NCBI RefSeq assembly: GCF_035046485.1
Contig: NC_085136.1
Coordinates: forward strand, 299,924,778 to 299,988,777
Source: Aedes albopictus
Taxonomy: Eukaryota > Arthropoda > Insecta > Diptera > Culicidae
Length of the DNA: 64,000 bases
Reading direction: 5' to 3'
The translations under genes and the position numbers were made by a program. The notes under the pieces are model-generated. The model worked only from the letters and a program-made list of their open reading frames with translations, was not told the origin of the DNA and made no database searches. How positions within the stretch are numbered: the stretch's first letter is position 1; each line of letters starts with the position of its first letter. Shown piece after piece: positions 10,862 through 22,440 of this stretch.

Positions 10862-10916
10862 ACGAACCAGCCAAGGGCTGAAAGTCTCTTAAATAAAGAC
10901 AAATCAATCAATCAAT
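10862..10916 (+). mobile_element. Second, inverted 3' end of the same LINE family
   Basis: GAACCAGCCAAGGGCTGAAA runs into GTCTCTTAAATAAAGAC and AATCAATCAATCAAT, which is the reverse complement of the 3' end at 10682. The two tails face outward, so this looks like two insertions head to head and not one element's TIRs. Confidence 0.65.
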
Positions 10917-10965
10917 ATCCGTATGAATTTCAAATAACTCAACGTACGTATATTTTTCGAAAACT

Positions 10966-11290
10966 TTAGATAACGCGCTCAGAATATGTACTTATCGACC
11001 TTAAATTTCCCAAGTCACAACCCCTAGCTTTCTTTCTAACTGGTAAAATTTTAGCAAATTTCCATGCCCGGGTATATTTACAAGTTAGTATTATTGTATT
11101 GAATAAATGAACAATTTGTGTAATGACAAATGGTAAGATCAATTTGATGAATTTCAAAAGCACACCATCTGGACCAATAGTATTGGAGGTAACGGTATCG
11201 ATCATTTTATGAATTTCAAACTCGTCCGTAAACTCGTCTGTAAATCTGACCCCGTTTTCATTAGGAGGGGGTAATCTAGGGAAACAATCG
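10966..11290 (-). pseudogene. LINE reverse transcriptase, N-terminal palm fragment
   Basis: The minus-strand frame contains IGPDGVLLKFIKLILPFVIT and later RAWKFAKILPVRKKA, then LRSIS. This is RT block 1-2 of jockey-type LINEs (DGIPxKxxK, AWKxAxVxPxxK, RPIS). The Asp/Gly pair is kept but RPIS reads RSIS. It ends at a stop near 10966 before the catalytic FADD, so it is dead. Upstream coding sequence of probably the same copy lies at 13833-15110, beyond an insertion. Confidence 0.75.
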
Positions 11291-13832
11291 TCAAAGGTAA
11301 AATTGTATGTATGTATGTAGGTAGCCACCATCCTAGCTGTAGTCTTGCTCTGCATGCAGTTCCACTTAACAGCAAAGATCAATTTCATTACCACACTGAC
11401 TTCAACACACCTCTGTATGAAGGGCCAAAAGGGGGTGTTGCGGACCCGTAAGTAGAGACACTTACGCGAAATCCGCGGGATTAAGGGAATCTCCTCCCAA
11501 CAGTATGATCCAACAGGGTGAATAATGAAATTTACATTACTTGTCAAGCTTTCTACGGGATGGTTTGTCACAAGAAGGGCGCGTCATATCCATTGCAACT
11601 GTTGGGATAGAAGAACCCATCTACAAGGATGTTATAGTTACTTCTCACCACACTCCGGCTGGCAATCCACTCCGTCGTACAGCTACAACTTCAATGATGC
11701 CCTGATGCTCCCTCCCGACCCCATATAGTCATATAGTTACAGTTATATAGTTATACAGTAATAAAATTATATTGTTACTAGCTGTATCTGGAAAACTTTG
11801 TCTTGCCTACTGCGTTTTTTGACGTTTTAAGTTTCTAGCCAAGACCAAATCCCCGGTCCCCCGGTATGGAAGATCGATTTTCAAAACCTATCAATTTTTC
11901 CATGTTTTATGCCTCGTAAACCTTCCTTGGGTGAAAACTAACAGAACAAAACTAAGACGACCAAAACCGGACCTTCCGTTTGCAAGTTATGCGCGGTCCC
12001 ACGTATGCCACTGCATTTTTATATATATAGATAGATATATTGATTTAGTTATATAGTAATATATTCATATAGTAATATAGTTATGTAGTATAATTCAATA
12101 TGATGAAATATAATGATACAATGTTATGCAATCAATAAAAATAATAATGAAATATATTGTATTGGAATGTAGATAATTTCAATGGGTATTACACATTTAC
12201 TGACCATTCTTTTCATGACCTAGATGACAGGGTAGACCATTATAATAATAAAATGTTATCAAGGTAGATGATATATAAATAAAAAAGAATATAATATTGT
12301 AGAATATATTATTACGCATTAAAAGGCACTATAATATGCATAATGAAATAATATATAGTGTAGTAGAACGTAAAGGTAGGTGATTATAAGAAATATTATT
12401 TGCCGACGAATAGTATAACTGCGTTTGACCTTCAAGTAATGTAGTAGTAGTAGTTGCCCTTAGGAATGCAAAATAAAATAGATATGGAATGACAGCCAAC
12501 AGATCTATCTACAGTGATATCATAGTGTTTTCTCCCCTTCCTCTGGCTGGCAATCCCTCCATCGTCCAAATGTTTCTCCAGTAAGGGGCTGTCCATAAAC
12601 CTCGTGGTCATTTTTTTGGGACTTCTCAACCCCCCCCCCCAACCCCCCCGGTGGTCATTAGTCCATACAAAATTTTTTATTCGTCCATACAAAATGGTCA
12701 TTGGCCGAACCCCCCCCCCCTCATCACCACGTGGTTTATGGACAGCCCCTAAGTCATGTTGCCCTCTCCCAACTCCATGTAGTAATCTAGTTAATCATGT
12801 AATGTAATATGACGAAATACAATTCAAAATAGTTGAATGACATTTTATAATATATTATATTTTAACTGCTCTACGAGTGTAGATAGCCCTAGGATGGTGA
12901 ATCTTGCTCTGCATGCAGTTCCACTTAACAGTATTATTTGTATTACAACTCTGAATTTAACATACCGCTGTATGAAGGGCCAAATGGGAGTGTGGCTGGC
13001 CCGTAAGTAGAGATACTTACGCGAACCACTCCGTCGTACAGTTACAACTTCAATGATGCCCTGATGCACCCTCCCAACTCCGAATAGTTATATAGACAAT
13101 AGTATAGTTTATTATGTTGAAATATGATATTGAAATATGGTTTAATCAATATAATGAAATTATGAAACATATTGTTATGATAGAGAACTATTATAGTAAT
13201 AAAATGTTAAAGCGATAACTGATATATAATCAATAATGGAACATAATTAAACAGAAAATAATATAAGGCCATGAAAGGTAATATACACTAGAATATACAT
13301 GAAGATATTAGCATGACGACAGCATATCGCTGAATTAAGGTCCATTCGTAAGTTTAGGTGCCCGTGAATACACCTGCGGAATAAGAGAATCTCCTTCCAT
13401 ATAAATGATCCAGCTGTCCGAATAATTAAATCTGCAGAACCCGTTACGATTTCTACGGGAGGGTCTGTACAAGGCTGGATGCTCTCTCCTTACTCTGGTA
13501 GGCAAATCACTCCATCGTCCAGATGTAGCATCAGATGTTGCCCTGATGCAGACTCCCTACCCCATATTATTATGTGGCTTATATTATAATTTATACTGAC
13601 GAAATATAATATGTAAGAATGGCATAATCAATAAAATATAATATAATCAATAATGATATATATAAAATGTAGCAAAAGGAAATAAAGAATCAATTTATAG
13701 GTACCCGAGCAGAGGAAAAAAAGCTCAATAATAGCAAATTTTGATATGGACAACAAAAAGTGATATTTGTTTGTTTGAGATAAGAGGCAAAAGTACTGAA
13801 AATAATAGCTCAGTTTTACTCCTGGAACATTA
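11291..13832. repeat. Repeat-rich insertion with diverged ~200-450 bp units
   Basis: This block splits a minus-strand LINE. Similar sequence recurs about 11312-11730, 12885-13080 and 13330-13570. Shared motifs are CTCTGCATGCAGTTCCACTT, CTGTATGAAGGGCCAAA, CCGTAAGTAGAGA, CACTTACGCGAA, and CAATGATGCCCTGATGC. Between the units lies AT-rich DNA with TATAGTTATATAG runs (11720-12430, 13080-13330). The units are 60-85% similar by eye. It is probably a decayed element with internal repeats. No ORF fits a transposase. Confidence 0.55.
12585..12749. mobile_element. PIF/Harbinger-type MITE, copy 1, TSD TAA
   Basis: The TIR GGGGCTGTCCATAAAC (12585) is inverted as GTTTATGGACAGCCCC (ending 12749). TAA flanks both sides (12582-12584, 12750-12752). 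A 3-bp TWA duplication is characteristic of PIF/Harbinger. Internal features are C-runs and the motif GTCCATACAAAATGGTCATT. A second copy lies at 37335-37495 with TSD TTA. Confidence 0.88.
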
Positions 13833-14435
13833 TCATAGCACATTTGATTTGCTAACATTTATATCTTTTAGCTTTTTCCAAAGAACATTATTTGAATGAG
13901 ATGATTCAAAAGAGCGTGAGATATAATCGGATTTAGCTTGATTTATCAGCGTAGTTACATTGTTACGTAAGCAATTATATTGATCTCTATCCAGTTGGTT
14001 TTTGGTGCGCTTCCAAATTCGATAAGCTAAATCTCGTTCAACCATTGCACGACATATTTCATTAGTGAACCACTTATTGCATTTAGAAGATCTACGTAAG
14101 CGAATAGGTACAAAATCGTTGAAAAGAGAAAAAAATATTTGATTGAAATCGTCTAAAGCAATGTTTGAGTCACTGATGGAATAAAGGATCAACCAGTCAA
14201 TTGTTGATAGGGCATTATTTAAAGATTCCATATTAATGCAATTATAATCACGGTATGATATTATGTTACTAAGCGATGACCGAGCAACGTTTAAGGAGGA
14301 AAAAACGATATCGTGTGCTGAAAAACCTGGTCCTGACACTTGGTTGAAATTGAAGATGAAATCTGAATCATTTGTAAACATCAAATCAATATGAGAACTG
14401 ATTGATTTCCGACCGTCTTGATAATTTATGGGACT
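13833..14435 (-). pseudogene. LINE ORF2: endonuclease C-terminus and pre-RT region
   Basis: The minus-strand peptide starts SSHIDLMFTNDSD, the last motif (SxIDLxxxS) of the apurinic-like endonuclease (EN) of jockey-type LINEs, followed by SAHDIV (the SDH position). About 140 residues of linker follow, with WFTNEICRAMVERDLAYR and YNCLRNNVTTLINQAKSDY, the usual Lys/Arg-rich segment before the RT. Coding is lost near 13850 where the insertion begins. It is likely the same copy as the RT piece at 10966-11290. Confidence 0.75.
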
Positions 14436-14459
14436 TTTTGGCGCTGTATCGGTCTTCGG

Positions 14460-15110
14460 GTTTCTTTAAAAACAATCATCACAGCACGGGGAATATGAGA
14501 AATACCTTCATTCGAAGCGACGTTGGTTAACAAGCTATCTGATATCGTAGCAGAAGTAATAAGAACATAACGTGTAGAGGACACAGAGGAACAACAGAGG
14601 GATTACAGGTGTTATAATTTGATCGGTATTCATTCTTCACGGCTGATTTGAAAGTTTTTAGTTTTCATAGTAACTGTGTGATACAAAGGCAACTATGACG
14701 TTGGTTTAATGATCAACGTTGTAAGCTGGTTTAAAGAGTGCATAGGAATAGGATTTCGATCATTAGGTCTTCTCACTAGGATAACTTCGTCTCTTAAGCG
14801 TATACGCGTATACCTATAGGTCCCTACACTTGTCTAATCTTTCTCTCCAAGTTTTATCCGAAAGCGCATCTGATTGAATAACAGCAACGGAATCTGCTAA
14901 CTTTTTCATATTTGATAAATATGCCCTATTTAAAGACGAGATCTCATTCTGCACCAACGAAATTTCTTTTCGAATATCAGCGACGATATCCTGAAACTTA
15001 GGGCTAACCATGGAACGTTCTTTCTCGCAAAGCTGCAAAACTCTCTGGAGCAAACCATCCAATGTTGACAAGCGGGAGCCCGACTTTAGCCGCCTGTTAG
15101 TAGTCTCCAA
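14460..15110 (-). pseudogene. Possible ORF1/5' remnant of the same LINE
   Basis: The frame 14814-15110 (98 codons, minus) gives a heptad-like helical protein: LDGLLQRVLQLCEKERSM, then IVADIRKEISLVQNEISSLN. A coiled coil fits LINE ORF1 proteins. The stretch between it and the endonuclease remnant has no long frame. The link to the downstream LINE rests on order and strand only. Confidence 0.35.
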
Positions 15111-15222
15111 TCTCCATGATGCTTGACCAGATGATCGTTGTGTTGTGAGCTGTTGTGAGTACTGTCAATACGCGAAGAGATAAATATAAATATGCAAACA
15201 TTCTTGACAATCGATGTCTCTG

Positions 15223-15705
15223 TAGGGGCCCGTGGCACAGTGGCCACACATTTGCTTCATAAGCGGGTGGTCATGGGTTCAATCCCAGCCCCAGCACATG
15301 CATTTTTTCGTCAGTTGCTCTTCTCCTTGAGAGCGGCTAACACTGACCCTCTTCAGAGCCTAAACTCTAACAGACCCGGAGATTTGGATATCAGCTAACC
15401 ACAACCTTAGATAATTAATATCTATTAATTATCTATGCCACAACTCATAATGGATGACCCCCAATTGGACTGGAAAAGGAACAACAGCCACACAACAACA
15501 TTTTATCGTGCTCATCATTCTACCGTGGACAGGGAGGAAAAGTGAAAGCAGCACAAGGGCACTAGTTCGGTATAGTAGAATTAGAATAGGAAACATTCAG
15601 GCGCTGTACAAAGCTACAAGTTCAGTTGCCAATTGGAATAGCTCACGTAGTGCCCTAGTGGACAAAAGAGCTGTAAATTAGGTTTAGTGGTTGACAATAA
15701 AAAAC
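15223..15705 (+). mobile_element. tRNA-derived SINE, complete, 13-bp TSD
   Basis: The tRNA-like head has an A box (TGGCACAGTGG, 15233) and a B box (GGTTCAATCCC, 15276), the internal RNA polymerase III promoter. A roughly 400-bp unrelated body follows and ends in TTGACAATAAAA. The 13-bp direct repeat ATCGATGTCTCTG flanks it exactly (15210-15222 and 15706-15718), the mark of LINE-mediated integration. At 483 bp it is long for an insect SINE, so the body may itself be composite. Confidence 0.85.
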
Positions 15706-16539
15706 ATCGATGTCTCTGATCATGACAAAAAAAAAACTTTGTCGAAGGCACCATGTGTCGGGAATACTTCGTTTCGGAGTTATTATTTTTGTCCCGCTAG
15801 ATTGCGATCCTGGCTTTCAGTGCAGTGCTTGCAGTACCCAGTACCCCATATAAATATTGCTTTTTTTACTGAAAATTTTCCTTGCTTCGCTGAACAACAT
15901 GACGTTTTCTTCCAGCGAAGGCTTACGCGATACAGAAAACCGCTGAATTTCACACTAACACTGCAGAAAATCTGTCAACAATAACTCAATACACATGCAT
16001 TTTCAGCGAAAAGATCTATTTGCGTGACAACAATCCACTCCCATGACTACCGGGCGGCCGCCGTCAAATATCAGGATTGCCAACTGTCCGGCGACTGCTG
16101 TCAGTTTTCTTTGTCGCCGAATCTGGCGCTGGGTCTTCGGCGCGGAAACCCAAAGGTGGGAATAAAATTTTGGGGTTTGCGCGCAATAATGCCTTTTTTA
16201 CAAGGAATGACCAAACCAACCATTCAAGTCCATTATTCAAGTAGTGTATGGTTTGTGAAATATCGAGAAGCAAAAAGAAAAATCATTCAGATGAGCAAAG
16301 AAAACTCATCAGGCATCGAAGTACCGTCTCCATTGGCACGTAAAATCAACGTTCAAACAATTTCGAATGCAAATCTTTGCTCTGGTTTGCCCCTTTTCTT
16401 AGATATGCACATCCTCTTTGAGTACCGAACAAACTGAAAAAAAAGAACAAAATCGTTACTTGCTTACCTACTCCATTCAAAACAGATGAATGAACACCGG
16501 ATGTCGTGGTACTTCTCCTAAGGCATCCGTATATTTATT
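15706..16539. other. Unassigned DNA
   Basis: No recognised gene. Several ORFs of 70-140 codons overlap on both strands (for example 16024-16437), without family motifs. A G/C-rich patch lies at 16045-16165. Confidence 0.4.
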
Positions 16540-17990
16540 CACAACCTTCCACCCGAGTCGGGATTTTCCAAACCCTCGAACCCACTCAATTGGGCCCAAT
16601 TATTAGCAAATATTAGACCACTTGTCACCAGGTACCACATTGAGGTTTTATGATAGCGCACAGCATACAGTATCCTTCAAAAAGAAAAGCCGGTGCCACA
16701 GCTTTTTGGCTTCTTCCATTGATGCTGTTGACGATGCTGTGAGGTAAAACAACGGACCAACGAATGGTTTTTCCAAAGATGATTTACTGAAAAGTGAAAA
16801 GGAGCCAGTGCAGCAGTTCGTTCGGGAAAAACCGATCCGCTTGTTGGAACGGATCTGTTTTTTGTTTGGCCTACCCTTAGCATCCGAAAATTTGTAATGG
16901 GACGCAAACGATGAATGTATAATTTTCTGTTGAGCCTTGAGGGGACGTGTCTCATATCAGCTGTTTAAGTTGGGAATTTGCATACTAAATTAGTGTTGTT
17001 CTAGTTACAAATCAGAGCTGACAAGGTACTATATCAGGTACCACACGGCTACCGGAAGATTTTAGGGCAGGTTTAGAAGTTGGCGACCCCATTCCTCTGC
17101 AGAATGAATGGCGTTATAAATTTTGATTGATACCATCCTGGTGAATGACATACAGATGTAATTGCTGTCATATTTATTTCTACACAACTAATTGAGGAGT
17201 CCCTCGTACGGAAGAAAGTTCTTTCAAAATTGTTCGTTTTCGAAGGATAATAAAAACCATAATAGAGGATACTAGAAGTGCAACGACGAAGACGAGCTCT
17301 CCCGATGAAACAAGACCAAAATGCCAATTCATATTCTTATAATTTGTGCTCCATGATAATTTGTCGCTTATCCTTATCAATTTTATTATAATTCTTCGTC
17401 AATTTTATGTTTCAAAATTTGATTTCTATTGAGCAATAACCCGATCTCATCAGTATACACGGACATCAGTGTATCGGGATTTTCCCAATCATTCAATCCA
17501 TTCAACAGGGCCCAATTATTAGATAACACTACCACCACTTATCACCAGGTACAGGGAGCTGATAATATCCACCGCAGTGCTTTTCATGAACAAAAAACCA
17601 ACGGATGAGGATTTCCTTGAAGATAGAAGGAATAAAATGAGAATCAGTGCACCAATCGGATCGGGGAAACCCAATTCGTACGCTGGACTAGAACGGTTCT
17701 GTTTATCTAGCCAGCCTTCAGCATCGCAGAAATTCTGAATGGGTTGAAGGAAACGATGAATGAACCTTGCTTTTGTTTGATCGTGTGAGGACCTGTCCTG
17801 GCTCGGATGTTTAAGTTGGGAATTTGCATACTAAATTACTATTGTTCTGGTTGCAAATCTATGCTAACAAGCTTGCAGGTACCAGGCTGCTGGGGAAACT
17901 TTATGGCAGGATGTTGAGTGGCGACGCCATTCTTCGGAAGCATTATTGGCGTTATGAATGTTAATTGGTTGTAAAACGGTGGTATTGGGG
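16540..17990. repeat. Diverged tandem duplication, ~0.9 kb period
   Basis: The first copy (about 16548-17130) and second copy (about 17476-17970) share ordered motifs: TCGGGATTTTCC, GGGCCCAATTATTAG, CACCAGGTAC, AACGATGAATG, GTTTAAGTTGGGAATTTGCA, GGCGTTAT. Spacing falls from about 925 to 836 bp, so indels have accumulated. About 17180-17440 is present only between the copies. I recognise no protein. It may be a duplicated exon-bearing block or an old satellite unit. Confidence 0.7.
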
Positions 17991-18075
17991 TCTTAGTTTT
18001 GTGAAATATTTCGATCTTTTTCCTGGAAGTAAAAATAAGTCACGCTAAAAATACTCTGGAGAATGTTGGTACATA

Positions 18076-18674
18076 CAGGGGATAGACAAAATGATCGGGA
18101 CAGGCCAATTTTTCACTTCTCAAAATATTTTCAAATAGCTGTAACTTTTCGAAAAGTGCATCAAATATTTTCAAAATTTCAATATAAGTTGATCATCTAG
18201 TTGTGTATCAGTGGACAAAATTTTGAAAGAGAGTAACAACATAGCCGGAAACTTATTGAAAAAGTAATGGGATGCATTTTAAAAATAGACCAATTTACTA
18301 AAAAAAACATAAAATAAATTAAATTGCCATTACTTTACCTCTTGTTAATAATTTCAAGTTGAGTCAAACATTTTTCAGTGCTCATTATATAAGTCATAAA
18401 TGGTCAAAATTTCATTGCATTCGGGTCATTGAATCCGGAGAAATAACAGCTCAAAGTTGGCTATCGGATAATTCTCCCTTTTTCTAAAATGCCTATAACT
18501 TCCTGAAAAATAGCCCGAACTTTTCCAAATGTTGTCCACTGATACACAACTAGTTGATCAACTTACAGTGAAAATTTGAGAATATTTGATGCACTGTTTA
18601 AAAAGTTACAGCAAATTGAACATTTTTTGAAAAGTGAAAATTTTGCCTGTCCCGATAATTTTGTCTATCCCCTG
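18076..18674. mobile_element. Full-length MITE, CAGGGGATAGACAAAATG ends, TA target
   Basis: The TIR CAGGGGATAGACAAAATGAT (18076) is inverted at the right end (ATTTTGTCTATCCCCTG, ending 18674). The arms stay partly complementary through most of the 599 bp. TA precedes the left end. On the right the flank reads TTA, so the TSD is imperfect or altered by the element that starts at 18678. Likely Tc1/mariner-type. A half copy lies at 6364. Confidence 0.82.
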
Positions 18675-19149
18675 TTACTGCCGTTCTACGCATAGTTGTC
18701 CCATGTTGAAAAACTTGAAACTGAGAAAATCGCGATTGAAGTTTCAAACAGGTTTTTCATGTTTTTTGACCAAATGGCGCAACCAATCGGATTGACGTTT
18801 TAATAGCATCATTAGAAATCGCTTATATTTTCATGCCTGAAGTATTTCGAATCAAATATTTTTTAAAATATAGTATTTTTAGCAAAAAAATGATTAGTGG
18901 GACTGTTATGCCTAGAAATATGGTCCTATTGGCGAAATTTCTACGCATATCAGTCCCACGATAATTAGTCGTCTCTTTTCACGCTCGATGTGGTCTGTTC
19001 TGTACTTTTTGTTATATTTTTTTTTAATAACAAACAATGTTAGCTTCTCTTATAACATTATAAGACTCTCATGCATAAGGCTCAAATGTCTCGAGGCAAA
19101 ACGGAGCCGAAAGACAACATAAGAGTTACATCACATTTTAGCACTTTCT

Positions 19150-19500
19150 TAATAATCGGGTAAGTAGGAACTAGGTGAGTGAGTTGGTGAATAAGAAGTT
19201 TTAGTGAATTGATGAGAGGATGAATGTGAGGTGCTCCAAGATTAAGTGAGTTGGTGAGTGAGTCAGTTACGAATTAGGAAAGTCACAGCTTACAGGGAGT
19301 TGCCCCGTTAATTTTAATGTGTTGGTAAGAGAATTGTTAAATTGGTGAGTGTGTGTGGGATAGTAAGTAATTGAGTTAGTGAGTCAGTGAGTGACATAGT
19401 GAATAAGTGAGTTTGTTGGTTTATGAGTATGTGAGATCTTTTCCGTAGGAGTGAGTGCATTAGTAAGTGAATTAGTGAGTTAATAAGTGAGTTATAAAGT
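19150..19500. repeat. Degenerate GTGAGTTRGTGA repeat, left arm
   Basis: Imperfect units such as GTGAGTGAGTTGGTGAATAAG. It is the complement of the right-hand arm at 21990-22440. Confidence 0.8.
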
Positions 19501-19502
19501 AT

Positions 19503-19680
19503 GGGTATCGTGGCCGTGCGGTTAGCAGCGCCAGCCATTCAGGCGTATTGATATCCACGTAGTGTGACTTCGATTCTCACTCCAGTCTGAGGTAACTTTC
19601 CATCAAACGAAGAATTCTTCATTGGGCCACTGGGGGTCGTACACTGAAATCTCCATTAAAGAAATAAATCGGGGATATTT
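19503..19680 (+). mobile_element. tRNA-derived SINE relic
   Basis: The tRNA-like head GTGGCCGTGCGGTTAG (A-box region) is followed by GACTTCGATTCTCACTCC, a B box with substitutions. The body is short and ends near AAAGAAATAAATC. No TSD was found. It lies within the left arm of the 4.4 kb element. Confidence 0.6.
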
Positions 19681-20119
19681 TTTAAATGTACATATTCATT
19701 ACGTAAATGGATTCATTTTTTCACCTCAATAGCTTCCATCGCAGTTTACGTCGAAATATATACAGTATTATCGAAATAAGCGATTAGAACGTTACGCCAA
19801 AGACGTTATAAGGTCTGAAAGGTCATTGGGCCGAAAATGTTGTTAGGTCGAAAAGGTCGCCAGGCCTATCGTTTGGTCGGAAAAACGTCGCGTGACCGCA
19901 AAATATTGTTACATCAAAGTATTTATATGGCCGAATAAGTCATTAGGCCAAAACGTCATTAAACCGGATTGGTCATTAGGCCGAAAAGGTCATGAAGTCT
20001 AAAAGGACTTTAGGTCAAAAATGTCTTTAGGCCGAAAAGGTCTTTAGGCCGGAAATGAATTGAGCTTGAAAATGGCTCTTCCAGTCTTGACAAAATTCAA
20101 ATACAGCTATTTAATCTTG

Positions 20120-21189
20120 GGTCTTTAGGCCGAAAAGGTCTTTAGGCCGAAATGGTCTTTAGGCCGAAAAGGTCTTTAGGCCGAAATGGTCTTTAGGCCG
20201 AAATGGTCTTTAGGCCGAAAAGGTCTTTAGGCCGAAAAGGTCTTTAGGCCGAAAAGGTCTTTAGGCCGAAAAGGTCTTTAGGCCGAAAAGGTCTTTAGGC
20301 CGAAAAGGTCTTTAGGCCGAAAAGGTCTTTAGGCCGAAAAGGTCTTTAGGCCGAAAAGGTCTTTAGGCCGAAAAGGTCTTTAGGCCGAAAAGGTCTTTAG
20401 GCCGAAAAGGTCTTTAGGCCGAAAAGGTCTTTAGGCCGAAAAGGTCTTTAGGCCGAAAAGGTCTTTAGGCCGAAAAGGTCTTTAGGCCGAAAAGGTCTTT
20501 AGGCCGAAAAGGTCTTTAGGCCGAAAAGGTCTTTAGGCCGAAAAGGTCTTTAGGCCGAAAAGGTCTTTAGGCCGAAAAGGTCTTTAGGCCGAAAAGGTCT
20601 TTAGGCCGAAAAGGTCTTTAGGCCGAAAAGGTCTTTAGGCCGAAAAGGTCTTTAGGCCGAAAAGGTCTTTAGGCCGAAAAGGTCTTTAGGCCGAAAAGGT
20701 CTTTAGGCCGAAAAGGTCTTTAGGCCGAAAAGGTCTTTAGGCCGAAAAGGTCTTTAGGCCGAAAAGGTCTTTAGGCCGAAAAGGTCTTTAGGCCGAAAAG
20801 GTCTTTAGGCCGAAAAGGTCTTTAGGCCGAAAAGGTCTTTAGGCCGAAAAGGTCTTTAGGCCGAAAAGGTCTTTAGGCCGAAAAGGTCTTTAGGCCGAAA
20901 AGGTCTTTAGGCCGAAAAGGTCTTTAGGCCGAAAAGGTCTTTAGGCCGAAAAGGTCTTTAGGCCGAAAAGGTCTTTAGGCCGAAAAGGTCTTTAGGCCGA
21001 AAAGGTCTTTAGGCCGAAAAGGTCTTTAGGCCGAAAAGGTCTTTAGGCCGAAAAGGTCTTTAGGCCGAAAAGGTCTTTAGGCCGAAAAGGTCTTTAGGCC
21101 GAAAAGGTCTTTAGGCCGAAAAGGTCTTTAGGCCGAAAAGGTCTTTAGGCCGAAAAGGTCTTTAGGCCGAAAAGGTCTTTAGGCCGAAA
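20120..21189. repeat. 17-bp minisatellite AGGCCGAAAAGGTCTTT, ~63 copies
   Basis: An almost invariant 17-bp unit covers 1,070 bp. The only variants I see are GAAATGG copies near the left edge. Older, diverged relatives flank it in direct orientation on the left (19790-20060) and inverted on the right (21250-21345, CGGCCTAATGACC). So the array grew from one copy within a pre-existing palindromic repeat. Confidence 0.95.
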
Positions 21190-21646
21190 TGATATTTTGG
21201 AAAGATCTTGGCGAAATGACCTTATTCTATATGTACCTGAATTAATCGGCCCTAACGTCCTTTTCGGCCTAATTACCTGTTCGGCTTAATAAATTTTTCG
21301 GCCTAATGACCTATTCGGCCTAATGGCCTATTTTGCCTAATGACCAACAAAGCATACAACTGATTAAGCTTTTGTATTAATTTTAAATGACAAGAAACAT
21401 GTACATACATTGAAATAAAATATGTTTGGAAATACAACAGCTTAAGTTTTCAAAACATTCTGCACCTTGCCTTCCTGTGCTTGTATGGGTCATATGAATA
21501 GGAACCCCAACAAAGATGGTGAGTTATTTGCCATTAGAGGCTTCATGCTTCGTGTATCTTTATTTAAATATGAAGAGTCAGAATGCCGTTAGTAATGGTA
21601 CGGTTCTATATTCATCCTATTCTAAAACAAGCAGTTACGGTACTAT

Positions 21647-21898
21647 CACAGACAAACAGACGTAACACTCTGATAATTCACATCGTACACCGATTTGACG
21701 GTCTTTTTCAAAATTTGATAGTTGGCCAACTGCCCAACCGTGGCGCTCGCATCGTTTTTGTTCGAGTTGACGTTTGCTCACTACCGCCACCTAGTTGGTG
21801 GTCGGCCAAACATAGGCCTTTTAGCATTGGGCGAATATGTTTTCGTGACTATGATTTGAATCGAAAAATGTTCGAAGTGTTACGTCTGTTTGTCTGTG
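21647..21898. mobile_element. MITE with CACAGACAAACAGACG ends, 7-bp TSD
   Basis: The TIR CACAGACAAACAGACGTAAC (21647) is inverted as GTTACGTCTGTTTGTCTGTG (ending 21898). GTACTAT flanks both sides (21640-21646, 21899-21905). If the last G belongs to the duplication the TSD is 8 bp (GGTACTAT). It is inserted into a sequence that also occurs, without the MITE, near 49760-49800 (ATTCATCCTATTC, AAAACAAGC, ATTACGG). Confidence 0.85.
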
Positions 21899-21989
21899 GT
21901 ACTATGTTCACTTTTAATACAAATACAATAATACGAATTTAATGCTTTTAGGCTCTATTATTTCTTTTACATATACACAGAAAGCCGCT

Positions 21990-22440
21990 TATCTACGACA
22001 CAACTTACTAACAAGAGTTTACTCAAGAATTCATTTACTCATCAAGTCTCTGAGCGTCAAGTTCACTTTTTTATCAAGTTACTCAATAACTCATTAACAC
22101 ATTCATTCAAAACAGTCACTCACTTACCCATCAACCTATTATTAAACCAACTCACTTATCAAATCACTCGCTTATCATCTTACTCATTTACTCATCAACC
22201 CACACACTTACAAAATCTCGCTCACCAAGTAACTCACTTACTCTTCAATTCATTTACTCGGTTGATCTCTCATCAATTGATATATTGATTGCTTGTTCAG
22301 TACTCCAGCAGTTCGTCTTCGATTTGAGTTTAACCCAAAAGTGTTCTTTTTATTTTCTAAATAGGCGATAACTAAGCCACTCACTTACCGACACACTAAT
22401 TCAATCAAATTATTGGGATAACATATTGAAATAAAAAAGT
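21990..22440. repeat. Degenerate ACTCACTTAYTCATCAA repeat, right arm
   Basis: Imperfect units of ACTCACTTACTC, complementary to the GTGAGT repeats at 19150-19500. The two form the inner arms of the 4.4 kb palindromic element. Confidence 0.8.

Noticed and set aside
15223..15300. tRNA genes (also near 19510, 25900, 33700, 41050 and 47400)
   Set aside because: A and B boxes are present, but cloverleaf pairing is incomplete and each is fused to a SINE body, several with TSDs. They are SINE heads.
20120..21189. CRISPR-like array
   Set aside because: The 17-bp units are contiguous with no spacers, and the context is a eukaryotic transposon.
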